A stretch of 64,000 nt of DNA from a virus, in the IMG/VR virus record IMGVR_UViG_3300026521_000527, positions 62,001 to 126,000 of that record, one strand, 5' to 3'. A program made the translations under genes and the position numbers. Each line of letters begins with the position of its first letter. The first letter of the stretch is position 1. Shown here piece after piece: positions 1 through 8,864 of this stretch. The notes beneath the pieces are model-generated. The model was not told the DNA's origin. It made no database searches and saw nothing but the letters and a program-made list of their open reading frames with translations.

Positions 1-69
1 AAAATCACAATACTCTTGAATATCTAAACCATAAATATCATCGTATGAAAATTCATTTGGTTTACTCAT
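1..69 (-). CDS. Partial CDS, N-terminus only
   Basis: An open frame starts with ATG at 67-69 and runs off the left edge; the visible protein starts MSKPNEFSYDDIYGLD. The start overlaps the stop of the upstream topoisomerase gene by 4 bases (ATGA type), the usual coupling in this genome. Only 23 residues are visible, too few to assign a family. Confidence 0.6.
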   Translation of the reverse strand, partial: MSKPNEFSYDDIYGLDIQEYCDF

Positions 70-1430
70 ATCAAACCTTTTTCTTTAAGTTCGTCCTGTA
101 CGAATTCTTTTATTTCAAGCAATTCAGTACAAAATAACTCTACTGGTTTTTGTCGTTTTTTTACTTTTAAAAGCTTTTTAAGTTCAGTGCTTTTTGAACG
201 AAATTCTTTTATTTTTTCTGGTGTCAAATTCCATATCCGCATATTTAAAAGATAATCGAAAGAACCATCAATCTCAAGAATTTCTTTTTCTTTTAAATCT
301 TTAATCAAATCTATTTTTTTCTTATTAACTATTATTTCACCAGAATTTACTAAATCAATAAAATGAATTCTATTTTCAAGAATAGTTAATTCTTCTTCAA
401 TCTTCATAATTTCATAATCAATTCTTTTTTGATACCAAGGGAGTCTTTGAGTCAAAAAGAACTCTAAATATTCTTCGGCTGTCTCAAATGTCATTATTGG
501 ATCGAAACTGGAGTTTGGGTAAATGAAAGTAAAATTCTCTTGAATTTTATCGCGGAGGCCTAATGTATTTATAATTTCTTCATCAGTTAAACTTTTAGGA
601 TTCTCAGTAAACCTAATATTGAAAAAGAACTCATTCTCAATACATCTTTCGGTAAATGATTTTATTATTCCCTTTTCTTGAAGCTTCTTTAATTTTTTAA
701 TATAAGATTCCCTAGTATAATTCGGAGGGATTTCAGTTACTTCAATTGAATTTCTTTTAGCTCTAGTAAAGCAACCGAGTATTTCATAAGAACCATTATT
801 TTCACCTTTAACTATTGAACCTTTAAAATAAGGAAAGGCTACCTCAATTTCAGACATATTTTGAGTTCTAAGGAACTCGATACTTGAATCTATAATTGAT
901 AATGGGTGTCTTGGTAAAAAACTACTCGCGAATCCATTCGCAATAGCTGAGTTTCCATTTATAAGCATTATTGGAATTATTGGTAAAAAATGTTCCGGTT
1001 CTATCTCAGCTCCCTCAAAATATTGAGGAGTCAAAAGAGGTTTATCTTCATTTCTAAAAATCAATCTGGCTGCATCACTAAAACGAGTATTGGTATATCT
1101 TGGTCCACCAGCAGTCTTATCAGTCCTTGTCCCAAAGTTACCTTCTTCTGTAAAAATATTTATATTATTGGTAGCAGATCTAGACATACTTTCAGATGTA
1201 TTAAATGCGCTTGCGTCACCATGCCTGTATTTCATTTTATTATATATTAATCCATATGTCTCAGCCGTCTTGAGCTTCCGAGACCTAGGAAGCTCACTAA
1301 GAACTTGAATTAATTTTCTTTGAGTATTCGCTAAGGTATCGAGAGCATGTGGGATTCTCTGAAGAACTTTATAAACTGAATAATTCGTGTAGCGATCTTC
1401 TAAGAAAGCTTTCAAATGATTATTTGACAT
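66..1430 (-). CDS. Type II DNA topoisomerase, GyrA/gp52-like cleavage subunit
   Basis: This is the DNA-cleaving and rejoining subunit of a type IIA topoisomerase, which relieves supercoils and unlinks DNA during phage replication. At 454 residues it is close to T4 gp52 (about 440) and much shorter than bacterial GyrA, so it lacks the GyrA C-terminal wrapping domain. Visible motifs are YRHGD near residue 68, GNFG near 97, and an Arg-Tyr pair at 111-112 within RYTNTRF, where the catalytic tyrosine is expected. The C-terminal third is Lys/Glu-rich and helical. The start has a good AAGGAG site, and the gene lies 20 bases after the ATPase subunit, so the two are co-transcribed. Confidence 0.93.
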   Translation of the reverse strand: MSNNHLKAFLEDRYTNYSVYKVLQRIPHALDTLANTQRKLIQVLSELPRSRKLKTAETYGLIYNKMKYRHGDASAFNTSESMSRSATNNINIFTEEGNFGTRTDKTAGGPRYTNTRFSDAARLIFRNEDKPLLTPQYFEGAEIEPEHFLPIIPIMLINGNSAIANGFASSFLPRHPLSIIDSSIEFLRTQNMSEIEVAFPYFKGSIVKGENNGSYEILGCFTRAKRNSIEVTEIPPNYTRESYIKKLKKLQEKGIIKSFTERCIENEFFFNIRFTENPKSLTDEEIINTLGLRDKIQENFTFIYPNSSFDPIMTFETAEEYLEFFLTQRLPWYQKRIDYEIMKIEEELTILENRIHFIDLVNSGEIIVNKKKIDLIKDLKEKEILEIDGSFDYLLNMRIWNLTPEKIKEFRSKSTELKKLLKVKKRQKPVELFCTELLEIKEFVQDELKEKGLI

Positions 1431-1450
1431 TTATTATAATCTCCTTATAT

Positions 1451-3343
1451 TTATATTAAATTGATGTCGAAATTATCTATTGCTGAAGAAATTTTTCGTT
1501 TTCTAAAAGCAATGTCATCACTCAACCAACCGATTAATTCAGCTATCTCTTCTTCAGTGTTTTCAGACTCTTTTAAATGCAATGGTTCTAATAATTCATC
1601 AAGAGTGTATCTTTTAAATAACTCTTTCCATTCCAACTTCTCTAGAGTACCAAGTCCTTTTTTATAGTCAAATATCAACCCAGCTTTTTTATTTTTCGCT
1701 TGGAATTCTTCCAGCTCTTGCATAGAGAATATAAAACTATGTATTTTTCCAATGCCAGAATAAACAGTAATTAATGGGGTGATGAATCTAAATACTTTAC
1801 CCTCGTATAAATATTTAGGAAAATATTTATAAATAAACCCGAGCACCAATCCTGCGATATGGTCTCCGTCTACATCCATATCAGTAGCTATAGCTATTGA
1901 ATCGTAAACTAGATTTTCATTATCATTTTTCGATAAATCCAATCCAAGAATTGTCGCCAGTTGTTTTATTTCAGCATTTGATAGAACTTTTTTACTATCT
2001 TTTATAACATTGAGAATTACACCCTTCAATGGGAAGAAACCATTTTCCGAACGTCCTATTCTAGATATAATTGAAGTAATTGCAGTATCTCCTTCAGCTA
2101 TGAATAATCTCTTTGGGTCATCAGTCGCTGGCCAGAATTTTTCAGGGAGATCTTGTTGCTTCGTCGCTTTCTTTAACGCTTTGCTTTCTTCAACAAGCAT
2201 CTTTGCTTTATATAAATCAGTAATTGGATCAATGATATTTTTATTTTTATAGACTCTGTTGATAAATAACAGGAACTTCTTTTTAATTTCTGGAGAATTG
2301 AAATCAAGATATCCTGTTATCTCAGCCTGGGTGTTCGTGAGGAATTCTTTCGTCTGTCCATCAAATTTAGCCCCAGGAAAATTCCTAAAAAAGATTACAC
2401 AAGACAATTTATTTTTTATGTCACCTGGCTTAATAGACTTAAATTTTCTAACTAGTTTTTCACGGAGAGCACCAGTTAATTGACGCACAAGAAATTCTAC
2501 ATGATTTCCACCTTTTTCTAACCATAAGCTATTAACATATGAATGAAATCTAAAATCGTTTGAGTCATTTGGAACACAAGCCATAAAGAAATCATCAGTG
2601 CTAAAAATTTCAAAAGTTTCATTAAATAATCCTATAAATTTTTTAGGATCGTATTTTACAACTCTATTATTAAATTTAAATCTAATCTCGGGATAGAGAA
2701 CACTGAGATTTATTATTCTTTGGTGTATTAGTGAAGTATGTAAATCGTCTATTTCTTTAAGCCCAAACCGTTCTAAATCCGGTTCGAAAAGAACTGCAGT
2801 TCCTTGTGTCTCAGTCTTGAGTTCAGTAATTGATGTTGAACTTAAGTTATCTTTGAACTCAACACGAAGTCTTTTTTCACCATCATCTGTTACACCAATA
2901 AATTTTTTACTGAATACAGTAGTTGCAAAAGATCCAATACCATTCATCCCAGCGGAGACTCTTTTATCATCATCTTCGAAATTTGAACCAGCTCTTGCTT
3001 GTCCCCAAGCTATTTCTGGAAGCCAATGACCACCTTCTTTTTTAACAGGGATCCCGTAACCATTATCTTGGACTTTAACTCTTTTTGGGGTTATATTGAT
3101 ATTAATTTCATTTGCAAATTTGAAGTTACTTTTTATGGCAACATCTATACTATTATCAATAATCTCATTAATAATCTTTACAAGGCCGGGAATGTATAAA
3201 TATTCTGTCCATTGAAAACAGGAACCTTTTAATAAAAAGGATTCCTGTTTAACTGTCTGCAAACTACCAATTATATTATGTCCTCTTATTAATAGCCAAT
3301 CTCTATCCGAGAGAACTTTTATATCATTTGAATTTTTACTCAT
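1451..3343 (-). CDS. Type II DNA topoisomerase, GyrB/gp39-like ATPase and TOPRIM subunit
   Basis: This is the ATP-driven subunit that partners the cleavage subunit immediately downstream. The GHKL ATPase motifs are EIIDN at 60-64, DNGYGIP at 93-99 and GMNGIGSF at 132-139. The TOPRIM metal site is visible as AEGDTA near 416-421 and DMDVDGDH near 488-495. At 630 residues it has a GyrB-like length with both modules in one chain, unlike T4, where the subunit is split between genes 39 and 60. The start is ATG with AAGGG upstream, 18 bases after the preceding gene. Confidence 0.94.
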   Translation of the reverse strand: MSKNSNDIKVLSDRDWLLIRGHNIIGSLQTVKQESFLLKGSCFQWTEYLYIPGLVKIINEIIDNSIDVAIKSNFKFANEININITPKRVKVQDNGYGIPVKKEGGHWLPEIAWGQARAGSNFEDDDKRVSAGMNGIGSFATTVFSKKFIGVTDDGEKRLRVEFKDNLSSTSITELKTETQGTAVLFEPDLERFGLKEIDDLHTSLIHQRIINLSVLYPEIRFKFNNRVVKYDPKKFIGLFNETFEIFSTDDFFMACVPNDSNDFRFHSYVNSLWLEKGGNHVEFLVRQLTGALREKLVRKFKSIKPGDIKNKLSCVIFFRNFPGAKFDGQTKEFLTNTQAEITGYLDFNSPEIKKKFLLFINRVYKNKNIIDPITDLYKAKMLVEESKALKKATKQQDLPEKFWPATDDPKRLFIAEGDTAITSIISRIGRSENGFFPLKGVILNVIKDSKKVLSNAEIKQLATILGLDLSKNDNENLVYDSIAIATDMDVDGDHIAGLVLGFIYKYFPKYLYEGKVFRFITPLITVYSGIGKIHSFIFSMQELEEFQAKNKKAGLIFDYKKGLGTLEKLEWKELFKRYTLDELLEPLHLKESENTEEEIAELIGWLSDDIAFRKRKISSAIDNFDINLI

Positions 3344-3361
3344 TCTTATCCCTTAAATTAT

Positions 3362-4867
3362 TTAAAGTCCATTGAAAATATCGTCTATTTCTTTTAAAAC
3401 AGTTACACCGTATTCTTTATTTAGGGTTTCTTTAATCTCAATGCGTTTTATTTTTTTTGGTGTCCAATTTAAAATCTTCTCGAAAGCATTTATAATAGAA
3501 ATAATGCCATGAGTATCATCAAATTCATAACCTCTATTTAAATATTTGGTGAGTCTGTATTTTAAAACTCTAGGAATTCTCCGCAATGCTACACTATTTG
3601 AAATTTGATTTAATAAATTATTTATTTTTTTATGAACCAGTTCTTCAGTTAGATCTTTAAATTCTGGATCTTTAAGATATTTTTCATTAAGTCTAAAAAT
3701 AGTTTTAACATCGGATACATATTTTAGAATGAATAATAAGTTACTCATGGTATTATACGATAGAGTTATTTTATTATAATCAAATTCCTCGTACGATTTT
3801 ATAAGCTCCTCAAATATTTTCTCACCACTTACTGAAGGTTGTGTTCTTAATGAAGAAAAATTATCTTTTGATCGAAAGATTTCAATCAGTTTTGGAGTAT
3901 TTAATGACGAATTTATCACGGATGATTTTATAAGCTTATTCATCAAATCATAATTATGAATTACTATAACCTCATTATATCTTCTTTCAAGAGCATCATC
4001 TTCCGAAGAAAGCCTATCAATGGATTCCAATGTTCTTGTATTTTTAAAGTATAAAAAACCTTTCAGAAAAAGAGCATTTACATGTGAAATATTTTTCGTT
4101 TTTGGATTATATACTAACCCGGCACCAAAAAAATCAAAATCAAGCATTATTTTTAAAATATGACTTGCTTTTTGAACTTGATTGATTTCATGCTGAGTAA
4201 AACTATAAAAATCACCAGATTCATTAATCATTGTGGTTATTATATTTAATTTAAAAAATAACGTCTGGATCATAAAAACACCCATAGAAAAAAGGTTGTT
4301 TGAAGAACTTCCCTCTTCATATAAATTATTCAAAGGATTTTGGGTAATTTTCATTCCGGGCTCTTCAAAACCATTATCGAAATTATCTGTCAATCCTAAA
4401 AGACAATCTGCTTTATTTTCTTTAAAATAACTTGATTCTTGAAATACTCTAGAATGATTTTTTAAATATCTTTCTATTAAATATCTCATCAGGTCGTGCT
4501 GGAAAATCATCTTTAAATTAAGAGGAGTTTCGCTTGTAAAAATATCTATATCTGGTGCAAAATCAACAAGATTTGCATTTGAATTGGATGCAAATACAAC
4601 TTTTTTTAGGCTATCAATATCATATAATTTATTGGTCTTTTTCATCCAAACTGAACCACCCACAATTAAACTTCGATTATATGAATTAAGAAAATTATAT
4701 AAAGTAGTATACCTTGATTTATATAATTTTGGAACAGTATCAATATCAAGAATAAACATCTTCGAAAAATTTTCCAGAGGATCTTGATAAAATTCTTCAG
4801 TTACTTCATCAAGTAATATATCTTGTCCCGTCTCGAGAGTAGCATCTACATCAGTTAAATTAACCAT
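3362..4867 (-). CDS. Unknown protein with nucleotidyltransferase-like motif
   Basis: I do not recognise this roughly 500-residue protein. Near the N-terminus a Val-Gly-Gly-Ser is followed about 35 residues later by APDIDIF. The spacing recalls the Gly-Ser and Asp-x-Asp signature of nucleotidyltransferase folds, but this is weak and no other supporting motif is seen. The rest is helical with many hydrophobic repeats. The frame is open to ATG at 4885, but that start has no ribosome site. ATG at 4867 is preceded by TGGAG at good spacing, so I prefer it. It sits between the topoisomerase and polymerase-palm genes. Confidence 0.7.
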   Translation of the reverse strand: MVNLTDVDATLETGQDILLDEVTEEFYQDPLENFSKMFILDIDTVPKLYKSRYTTLYNFLNSYNRSLIVGGSVWMKKTNKLYDIDSLKKVVFASNSNANLVDFAPDIDIFTSETPLNLKMIFQHDLMRYLIERYLKNHSRVFQESSYFKENKADCLLGLTDNFDNGFEEPGMKITQNPLNNLYEEGSSSNNLFSMGVFMIQTLFFKLNIITTMINESGDFYSFTQHEINQVQKASHILKIMLDFDFFGAGLVYNPKTKNISHVNALFLKGFLYFKNTRTLESIDRLSSEDDALERRYNEVIVIHNYDLMNKLIKSSVINSSLNTPKLIEIFRSKDNFSSLRTQPSVSGEKIFEELIKSYEEFDYNKITLSYNTMSNLLFILKYVSDVKTIFRLNEKYLKDPEFKDLTEELVHKKINNLLNQISNSVALRRIPRVLKYRLTKYLNRGYEFDDTHGIISIINAFEKILNWTPKKIKRIEIKETLNKEYGVTVLKEIDDIFNGL

Positions 4868-4886
4868 TTTTAATTTCTCCATCATG

Positions 4887-5135
4887 CTATTGAATTGATT
4901 CGTGATCTAATGTTTTTAATTCAGATTCAAGGCCAATTAAAATTTTATTTAATTCATCGACATCTAGAGTTCCGAATAACTCTTGAATCTGGTCTCTGTA
5001 TGGATTTATCTGCTCTTCGAGAATTATTAATTGCTTTTCAATTTGCTTTTTTTCCTCGAGCAATTTATTTAATTCATCTTTATAATGCTGAGCTTTTTGT
5101 CTAAGCTCGGAATCTGATATACTCTGTTGATTCAT
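4887..5135 (-). CDS. Small coiled-coil protein
   Basis: This 82-residue protein is dominated by Lys, Glu, Leu and Gln heptads between residues 10 and 60, so it is probably one long coiled coil. Its start, with AAGGAAGG upstream, lies inside the last 35 bases of the DNA polymerase palm gene, so the two are translationally coupled. It could be a small accessory or scaffold protein, but no family is recognised. Confidence 0.75.
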   Translation of the reverse strand: MNQQSISDSELRQKAQHYKDELNKLLEEKKQIEKQLIILEEQINPYRDQIQELFGTLDVDELNKILIGLESELKTLDHESIQ

Positions 5136-6396
5136 TATATTTTCCTTCCTTTATATCTTTATCAATTTTTGAAATAATTTCAGTACTAACTACTTGGAAT
5201 AATTTTATTCCGTAAATTTTTCCAGCTGTTGTTATTGAATTACCTATAATTGGTGAAGCAAATTGCCAAGTAATTAAACCATAAATACCATAAAGTGAGT
5301 TCAAAGTAACTTTAATTCCCTGCTGCATTGAATTAAATTGAGCTTCTCTTAGTGCAATAAATATTGGTATTTTTTCATGCGCATTTATTTTTTTATTTAT
5401 TTTATGAACTTCAAATTCAATTGTAGTTAGTGAAAAAAGACGTCCCTCTCTGGATTCAGTATCCTCAATCTCATTCAGGATTTGATTAGCCTGCCTTTCA
5501 CTTAAATATAAACCATTCTCTGGGTTTAAAAAGAACTCTTTAGTTTCTTCTGATAGTTTATTATACGCTGATAAAATAGCACCGAGCATTAGACTTCTGT
5601 TTTTAATTATTTTCCTATCATCTAATCCTATTTTAATTAATTCAACATCAAAAGCTAAATTTTCATCATGAAGATCATAAAGCACGCCATAAGGGTTAAC
5701 TATTTTGCGAGAAAATATTTCCCTCATTTCTTTAAGATTTAATTTTTTAAAACTAACTTTAGTTGAATTAAAATTCAGCATAATATAAATATATTTATTG
5801 CGATATTTTTGATCAAAATCATGATTGAAAAAAACATAATCTATTGTCGTTTGATTATATCCTCTATTTTGCGGGCTAACCCAAGTTACCAATTCAAGAA
5901 TTGGATAAAGATAACTTCTAAGTAAAAAATATGAAGTATCATCTTTAGGTTCAAAAATATCTTCTAGAGTTCCTTGGAACTCTAGAAGTTTTCTCAGAAG
6001 TGCTACATAATAATTTGAAGCAAATTCCAACATATCTGCTTTATTCTGTACTGTTTTTCTAGTAAAAAAATCTTTTAATGAACCTATTATAGCATTTGAA
6101 AATCCGGAACATGCTTGGTCAATAATTTCCGGATTATCCTTTTTCTTAGTAAGAACTGTGGCTATTAAATTTAACGTGCGATCAATAATCGCTGGTTCAT
6201 ATATTCTTGCGAATAAAGTATCATACCCAATATTTTGATGCATTAGACTAATTGGATATAGTGCATTAGCATCATTACTACTAACAACCATATCCGGTTC
6301 CAGTCCATAAATTCCAGGCACTGGTTGCTGAACATAAGCACCCTGCACTTTTAGATGCATCGCGAAATTTTTAATTTCTTCAATGGTAAATGCCAT
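5101..6396 (-). CDS. Family B DNA polymerase, palm/fingers piece (motifs A and B)
   Basis: This 431-residue protein carries the first half of a family B polymerase catalytic core. Residues 18-30 (QGAYVQQPVPG) match the segment that leads into the palm. Motif A is NDANALYPIS at 41-50, with Asp42 as the expected metal ligand. Motif B is KVTLNSLYG near 362-370, fitting Kx3NSxYG. The chain ends about 60 residues later, before motif C, which is in a separate gene at 27074-28054. The exonuclease domain is in a third gene at 24122-25162. There are no intein-like sequences at the ends, so the pieces probably assemble non-covalently. Confidence 0.9.
   Translation of the reverse strand: MAFTIEEIKNFAMHLKVQGAYVQQPVPGIYGLEPDMVVSSNDANALYPISLMHQNIGYDTLFARIYEPAIIDRTLNLIATVLTKKKDNPEIIDQACSGFSNAIIGSLKDFFTRKTVQNKADMLEFASNYYVALLRKLLEFQGTLEDIFEPKDDTSYFLLRSYLYPILELVTWVSPQNRGYNQTTIDYVFFNHDFDQKYRNKYIYIMLNFNSTKVSFKKLNLKEMREIFSRKIVNPYGVLYDLHDENLAFDVELIKIGLDDRKIIKNRSLMLGAILSAYNKLSEETKEFFLNPENGLYLSERQANQILNEIEDTESREGRLFSLTTIEFEVHKINKKINAHEKIPIFIALREAQFNSMQQGIKVTLNSLYGIYGLITWQFASPIIGNSITTAGKIYGIKLFQVVSTEIISKIDKDIKEGKYNESTEYIRFRA
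5961..5988. repeat. Intragenic perfect inverted repeat (13-bp arms)
   Basis: The arms CTTCTAGAGTTCC and GGAACTCTAGAAG are separated by TT, inside the polymerase palm gene. It is one of many long perfect inverted repeats within genes in this window, far longer than expected by chance. Confidence 0.85.
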
Positions 6397-6416
6397 TTTT
6401 AAAAACCGTTTCTATT

Positions 6417-7262
6417 TTAAAGTTTTTTCATATTTAGATAATATTTTCTCAGATTACCAAGTACTGGGGCAATTGATATATCATTTATATCTGTCGGACA
6501 ATCAATTTTATTAATCATCTTATAAAAATTATTCCTGATAAGGACCGCTTGTTTGACAAGAGTTTTTAATTCAGTAAAGTTATACGCTATACCAACTGCT
6601 TTATAGAACTCTCTGGTCTTTCCTGTCATTCTAATAACATCAATTTTAAATTTATTATCTTTGAATGTAATTCTTACATTTTTAATTAACGATTCTGGTT
6701 TACTACCACCAACTATTTTTTCTTTATAGTTCAATGACACTCTTGGGTTTAATTTAATAATGTCTCCCATAATATCTTCACGATATTCTAGTGCATCTTT
6801 TAGAGCCTTTTTAGCTTCAATTCTATTTCCGTATTCGAATTTAAATAATCTTGAATGGTGTACTCCATCTTTATTTCTTAACATCACTGTCCAATTAGCT
6901 GGACTATTCTCGTCTTTAACATATCTTGTTAAATATATCCCTCTGTAATCATTTTCAGTAATATCAATTCCATGATACATTAAAGCAATCTGTGTTGTTC
7001 CTGGTTTTGTCCCTGATCTCTTTAAAAATTTATACCAAAGATAAGCGTATTCCAATGCTTCCTCTGATGTATCAAAATCACAAACTTTGATAGTTTCATT
7101 AAAAGATTTTGAGTTCTTTGTAACTCTAACCAAGATTGTTTTGAATTCTGAGTCGATATATAAACCTCTTATTTTCGAAAGATCAATGCATGTTAAATTC
7201 AGTTCTCTTTGACTCAATGTTTCGATAAAATTTTGAAGATTGCTTTTTGTATAAGATGTCAT
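6417..7262 (-). CDS. Unknown protein with possible AP2-like DNA-binding segment
   Basis: This 281-residue protein is not assigned. A central segment (about 103-165) begins YRGIYLTRY, continues with WTVMLR, then FKFEYG, and ends EAKKALKDALEYRE. This strand-strand-strand-helix order resembles AP2-like DNA-binding domains found in phage proteins and homing endonucleases. A similar strand and helix pattern follows at about 190-250, so there may be two copies. The match is by pattern only. It begins a new unit after the folE hairpin, with AAAAGGA at the start. Confidence 0.65.
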   Translation of the reverse strand: MTSYTKSNLQNFIETLSQRELNLTCIDLSKIRGLYIDSEFKTILVRVTKNSKSFNETIKVCDFDTSEEALEYAYLWYKFLKRSGTKPGTTQIALMYHGIDITENDYRGIYLTRYVKDENSPANWTVMLRNKDGVHHSRLFKFEYGNRIEAKKALKDALEYREDIMGDIIKLNPRVSLNYKEKIVGGSKPESLIKNVRITFKDNKFKIDVIRMTGKTREFYKAVGIAYNFTELKTLVKQAVLIRNNFYKMINKIDCPTDINDISIAPVLGNLRKYYLNMKKL

Positions 7263-7339
7263 TTTATTTCCTTTTGATAATATATTTTGATGTTTTGGTA
7301 TTCAGCGTATTAAAATTATTAAAATTAATGAGAAAATCT

Positions 7340-7350
7340 GGGCACAGGAA
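7340..7350 (-). promoter_or_regulatory. Conserved motif next to hairpin (copy 1 of 5)
   Basis: The plus strand reads GGGCACAGGAA, directly next to the folE hairpin. Related copies lie at 19456, 31557, 49955 and 57469, always between a hairpin and the next gene start. The role is unknown. Confidence 0.4.
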
Positions 7351-7385
7351 ATCGGAGTGGTTGGCTTAAGCCAACCACTCCGATT
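7350..7385 (-). terminator. 36-base perfect palindrome after folE
   Basis: A perfect inverted repeat with 18-bp arms (AATCGGAGTGGTTGGCTT and its complement) lies just beyond the folE stop. In RNA it would form a very stable hairpin. There is no clear U-tract after it, so it may be a terminator of the phage polymerase or an mRNA-end stabiliser rather than a classical intrinsic terminator. Confidence 0.7.
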
Positions 7386-7396
7386 ATTTAAATTAT

Positions 7397-8407
7397 TTAA
7401 AGGTCTTTTCTAAACTCTTCATCATTATATAGTCCGCCGTATCTCTCAGATGTAAAACAACCATCTTTTGATTTAGCCCCTCTTATGCTTTCACATGTGT
7501 GGACTATATTATTTAAACGAACATAAACATTTTCTGTTCCAGCTGCCTCAGAAACCTTTTTATAAATTTCTTCAGTAAGTTCTTCTTGCAACCAACCTCT
7601 TTGTCCAACCCAATCAACTATTCTTTGTAATTTACTAATTCCAAGAACGTTATCTTCTGGAACATAAGAAATTATTGCATAAGCATCTTCTCTAAATGTT
7701 GATGAAAAAGGAGCAGCATGATGACTACAAACTGCAGTTAAATCAACACGTTTTGTAATTCTATGTTTGATTTTATTATTATTTGGAAATGTTGCCATTC
7801 TTGGAGGTTTGCTCCATCTCCCACTCATTAACTCTCTATCGTCTGTTGTTGATGCACCACACCACATTTTAGCAATTCTTTGGGCAGTTCCAATATTACC
7901 TGTTTCCAAATCGCTCATTACATTTGGATCACTGAGGTCAATTTTCATAGCTCTGAATGATTCCTCAATAAGTTTACCAGTTTTATATCTCATAATAAAA
8001 TGGGCTTCATCTGTCCATTTATAATCTTGCTCAAATATATTTTCATTTATTTTAAAAATAGGAGCCTGCTTATAAGTCTGCAGAGCTTTTGCAAATCCAA
8101 CCACCGTGTTAAATTTGCGATGATATGCCTCAAGTATCTCAAAGAATTCGATAACTTTAGGGTTCGGACTATCTGTTTCATAAAGTTCAATTACTTGATC
8201 TATGATCGGGTTCCCAAACTCAGTGTAATAACCTCTAGGTAAATATAATGTATAGGAATTATTTTTTTTATCGAACTCAATATTTTCCCAAGGTTTATAA
8301 AAATTATTTAATCTAATTTTTACATTATCAGATGATTCTATATGATCTTGGGTACAGATTCTATTTTCCTGTTTTTCAGGAAAATAGATTATTTCAGTAA
8401 CTTCCAT
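7397..8407 (-). CDS. folE: GTP cyclohydrolase I (FolE), long form
   Basis: FolE converts GTP to dihydroneopterin triphosphate, the first step toward preQ0 and other 7-deazaguanines. The C-terminal half carries the family signature: IGTAQRIAKM near 172-181, the zinc-site CSHH at 227-230, GISKLQRIV near 256-264, QEEL near 274, and HTCESIRG near 303-310 with the last zinc cysteine at 305. The usual CEHH is CSHH here. At 336 residues it is over 100 longer than typical FolE because of an N-terminal region of unknown role. With queD, queE, queC, Gat-QueC and the DpdA-like gene in this window it forms a DNA-modification pathway. The strong AAAGGA site supports the start. Confidence 0.93.
   Translation of the reverse strand: MEVTEIIYFPEKQENRICTQDHIESSDNVKIRLNNFYKPWENIEFDKKNNSYTLYLPRGYYTEFGNPIIDQVIELYETDSPNPKVIEFFEILEAYHRKFNTVVGFAKALQTYKQAPIFKINENIFEQDYKWTDEAHFIMRYKTGKLIEESFRAMKIDLSDPNVMSDLETGNIGTAQRIAKMWCGASTTDDRELMSGRWSKPPRMATFPNNNKIKHRITKRVDLTAVCSHHAAPFSSTFREDAYAIISYVPEDNVLGISKLQRIVDWVGQRGWLQEELTEEIYKKVSEAAGTENVYVRLNNIVHTCESIRGAKSKDGCFTSERYGGLYNDEEFRKDL
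8361..8387. repeat. Intragenic inverted repeat (11-bp arms)
   Basis: CTATTTTCCTG and CAGGAAAATAG flank a TTTTT loop within the first 20 codons of folE, so the hairpin could affect folE translation. Confidence 0.75.
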
Positions 8408-8418
8408 TTAAGTTTCCT

Positions 8419-8853
8419 TTACTCTGCTTCTGTTGCTTCTGTTGCTTCTGTTGCTTCTGTTGCTTCTGTTGCTTCTGTTGCTTCTGTTGCTTCTGTTGCT
8501 TCTGTTGCTTCTGTCGCAGCCATTAAAATTTCAATCACACTTTCAAGAACCTGTTTGCCTTCTTCTTCAGTATACTCATCTGGACCTGCAAAATCAAGTG
8601 TGCTTAGATTCTGGTTGTCGTCAAAATTTAATATAATTTCACAAGGGATTTGTGCATCCATGTGTAGTTTAGAAACAACATTGAATACCATAACATCTTT
8701 ATTATCCCTAGTTTCTTTTTGGGCAGCAATTATATAAACACCAGTTTTTTCCATAGCCTCCATTATTTCAGGATTCTCGATAAAAGGTGCAGACCCATCC
8801 ATTTGATAAGAATCCATCTCTACTTTATTTTCAACATTTTCAACATTTTCCAT
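8419..8853 (-). CDS. Unknown acidic protein with C-terminal Ala-Thr-Glu repeat
   Basis: This 144-residue protein ends in about ten Ala-Thr-Glu repeats encoded by a 9-base tandem repeat. The body (about 20-105) is a compact alpha/beta segment with no recognised family. The tail is acidic and probably unstructured. The gene lies 11 bases before folE in the same operon and has AAAAGGA at its start. The repeat number could easily change by slippage. Confidence 0.85.
   Translation of the reverse strand: MENVENVENKVEMDSYQMDGSAPFIENPEIMEAMEKTGVYIIAAQKETRDNKDVMVFNVVSKLHMDAQIPCEIILNFDDNQNLSTLDFAGPDEYTEEEGKQVLESVIEILMAATEATEATEATEATEATEATEATEATEATEAE
8427..8516. repeat. 9-base tandem repeat, ten units
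   Basis: The unit CTTCTGTTG (plus strand) occurs nine times exactly and once as CTTCTGTCG. It is in frame and encodes Ala-Thr-Glu repeats at the C-terminus of the gene at 8419-8853. Confidence 0.97.
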
Positions 8854-8864
8854 GATAATTCCTT

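Noticed and set aside
5101-6396. Split intein at the DNA polymerase break
   Set aside because: Neither the end of the palm piece nor the start of the motif C piece shows intein motifs.
8342-8737. Plus-strand frames across the Ala-Thr-Glu repeat, including a poly-Leu frame
   Set aside because: They are opposite-strand readings of the tandem repeat, with no ribosome site and no plus-strand neighbours.
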